Assembly: GCA_020050475.1 (NCBI GenBank) | Contig: JAGVKP010000090.1 | Location: 1-5,086, forward strand | DNA length: 5,086 nucleotides | DNA from: Candidatus Babeliales bacterium | Lineage (GTDB): Bacteria > Babelota > Babeliae > Babelales > JACPOV01 | Direction: 5' to 3' | Part shown: piece by piece, positions 5,066-5,086 of the stretch | Numbering within the stretch: the stretch's first letter is position 1 | Layout: every line of letters starts with the position of its first letter | Translations under genes and position numbers: made by a program | Notes under the pieces: generated by a model | Told to the model about the DNA's origin: nothing | The model's database searches: none | The model's input: the letters and a program-made list of their open reading frames with translations, nothing else

Positions 5066-5086
5066 AGATCGGAAGAGCGTCGTGTA
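5066..5086 (+). other. Illumina TruSeq adapter contamination at the contig end
   Basis: The final 21 bases begin AGATCGGAAGAGC and continue GTCGTGTA. That is the start of the standard Illumina TruSeq adapter seen when a read runs through its insert. They are not genomic. The true sequence ends at about 5065, and this edge is an assembly end rather than an arbitrary cut. Confidence 0.95.

Noticed and set aside
1..5086. tRNA or rRNA genes, CRISPR arrays, insertion sequences or tandem repeats.
   Set aside because: Reading both strands by eye gave no cloverleaf, regularly spaced repeat, transposase motif or tandem array. Small RNAs cannot be excluded without a covariance search.

Overview
This looks like the end of a bacterial contig. 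Six protein-coding genes are supported: two are cut by the window edges and four are complete. Two are core housekeeping genes: mnmG (tRNA wobble-uridine modification) and mraY (lipid I synthesis for peptidoglycan). Their sequences are typical of Gram-negative bacteria. The two small secreted or membrane-anchored orphan proteins, the lone mraY and the amino-acid permease would fit a host-associated or uncultivated lineage. Candidatus Dependentiae (Babeliae) is my guess from general style only; nothing in the window proves it.

Layout: (1) 1-1050, minus strand: the N-terminal 350 residues of MnmG; the gene runs off the left edge. (2) 1051-1178: a short gap with a strong terminator-like hairpin (1082-1110), a second small GC hairpin and a candidate mnmG promoter. 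(3) 1179-1622, minus: a 147-residue protein with a signal peptide. (4) 1623-1929: a 307-base gap without a convincing gene, holding a promoter and ribosome binding site for gene 3 and several inverted repeats. (5) 1930-2631, minus: a 233-residue protein with an N-terminal signal or anchor, a coiled coil and a C-terminal membrane helix. (6) 2632-2718: a divergent promoter region. (7) 2719-3780, plus: complete mraY. (8) 3812-4102 and 4090-4515, plus: a nucleotidyltransferase (MNT) and HEPN pair of the HI0073/HI0074 type, translationally coupled and close behind mraY. (9) 4506 to the right edge, minus: the C-terminal part of an APC-type amino-acid permease, whose 3' end overlaps the HEPN gene by 10 bases. 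(10) 5066-5086: not genomic. These 21 bases match the start of the Illumina TruSeq adapter, so the contig ends in untrimmed sequencing adapter.

How the genes work together: MnmG and MraY serve separate core processes. The MNT/HEPN pair has every expected catalytic residue and is most likely a toxin-antitoxin or defence module of a known class (HepT/MntA-like), lodged between mraY and the permease. The two secreted proteins have no recognisable family and are the least explained part. I found no tRNA, rRNA, CRISPR array or insertion sequence, and no strong case for an entirely new system.
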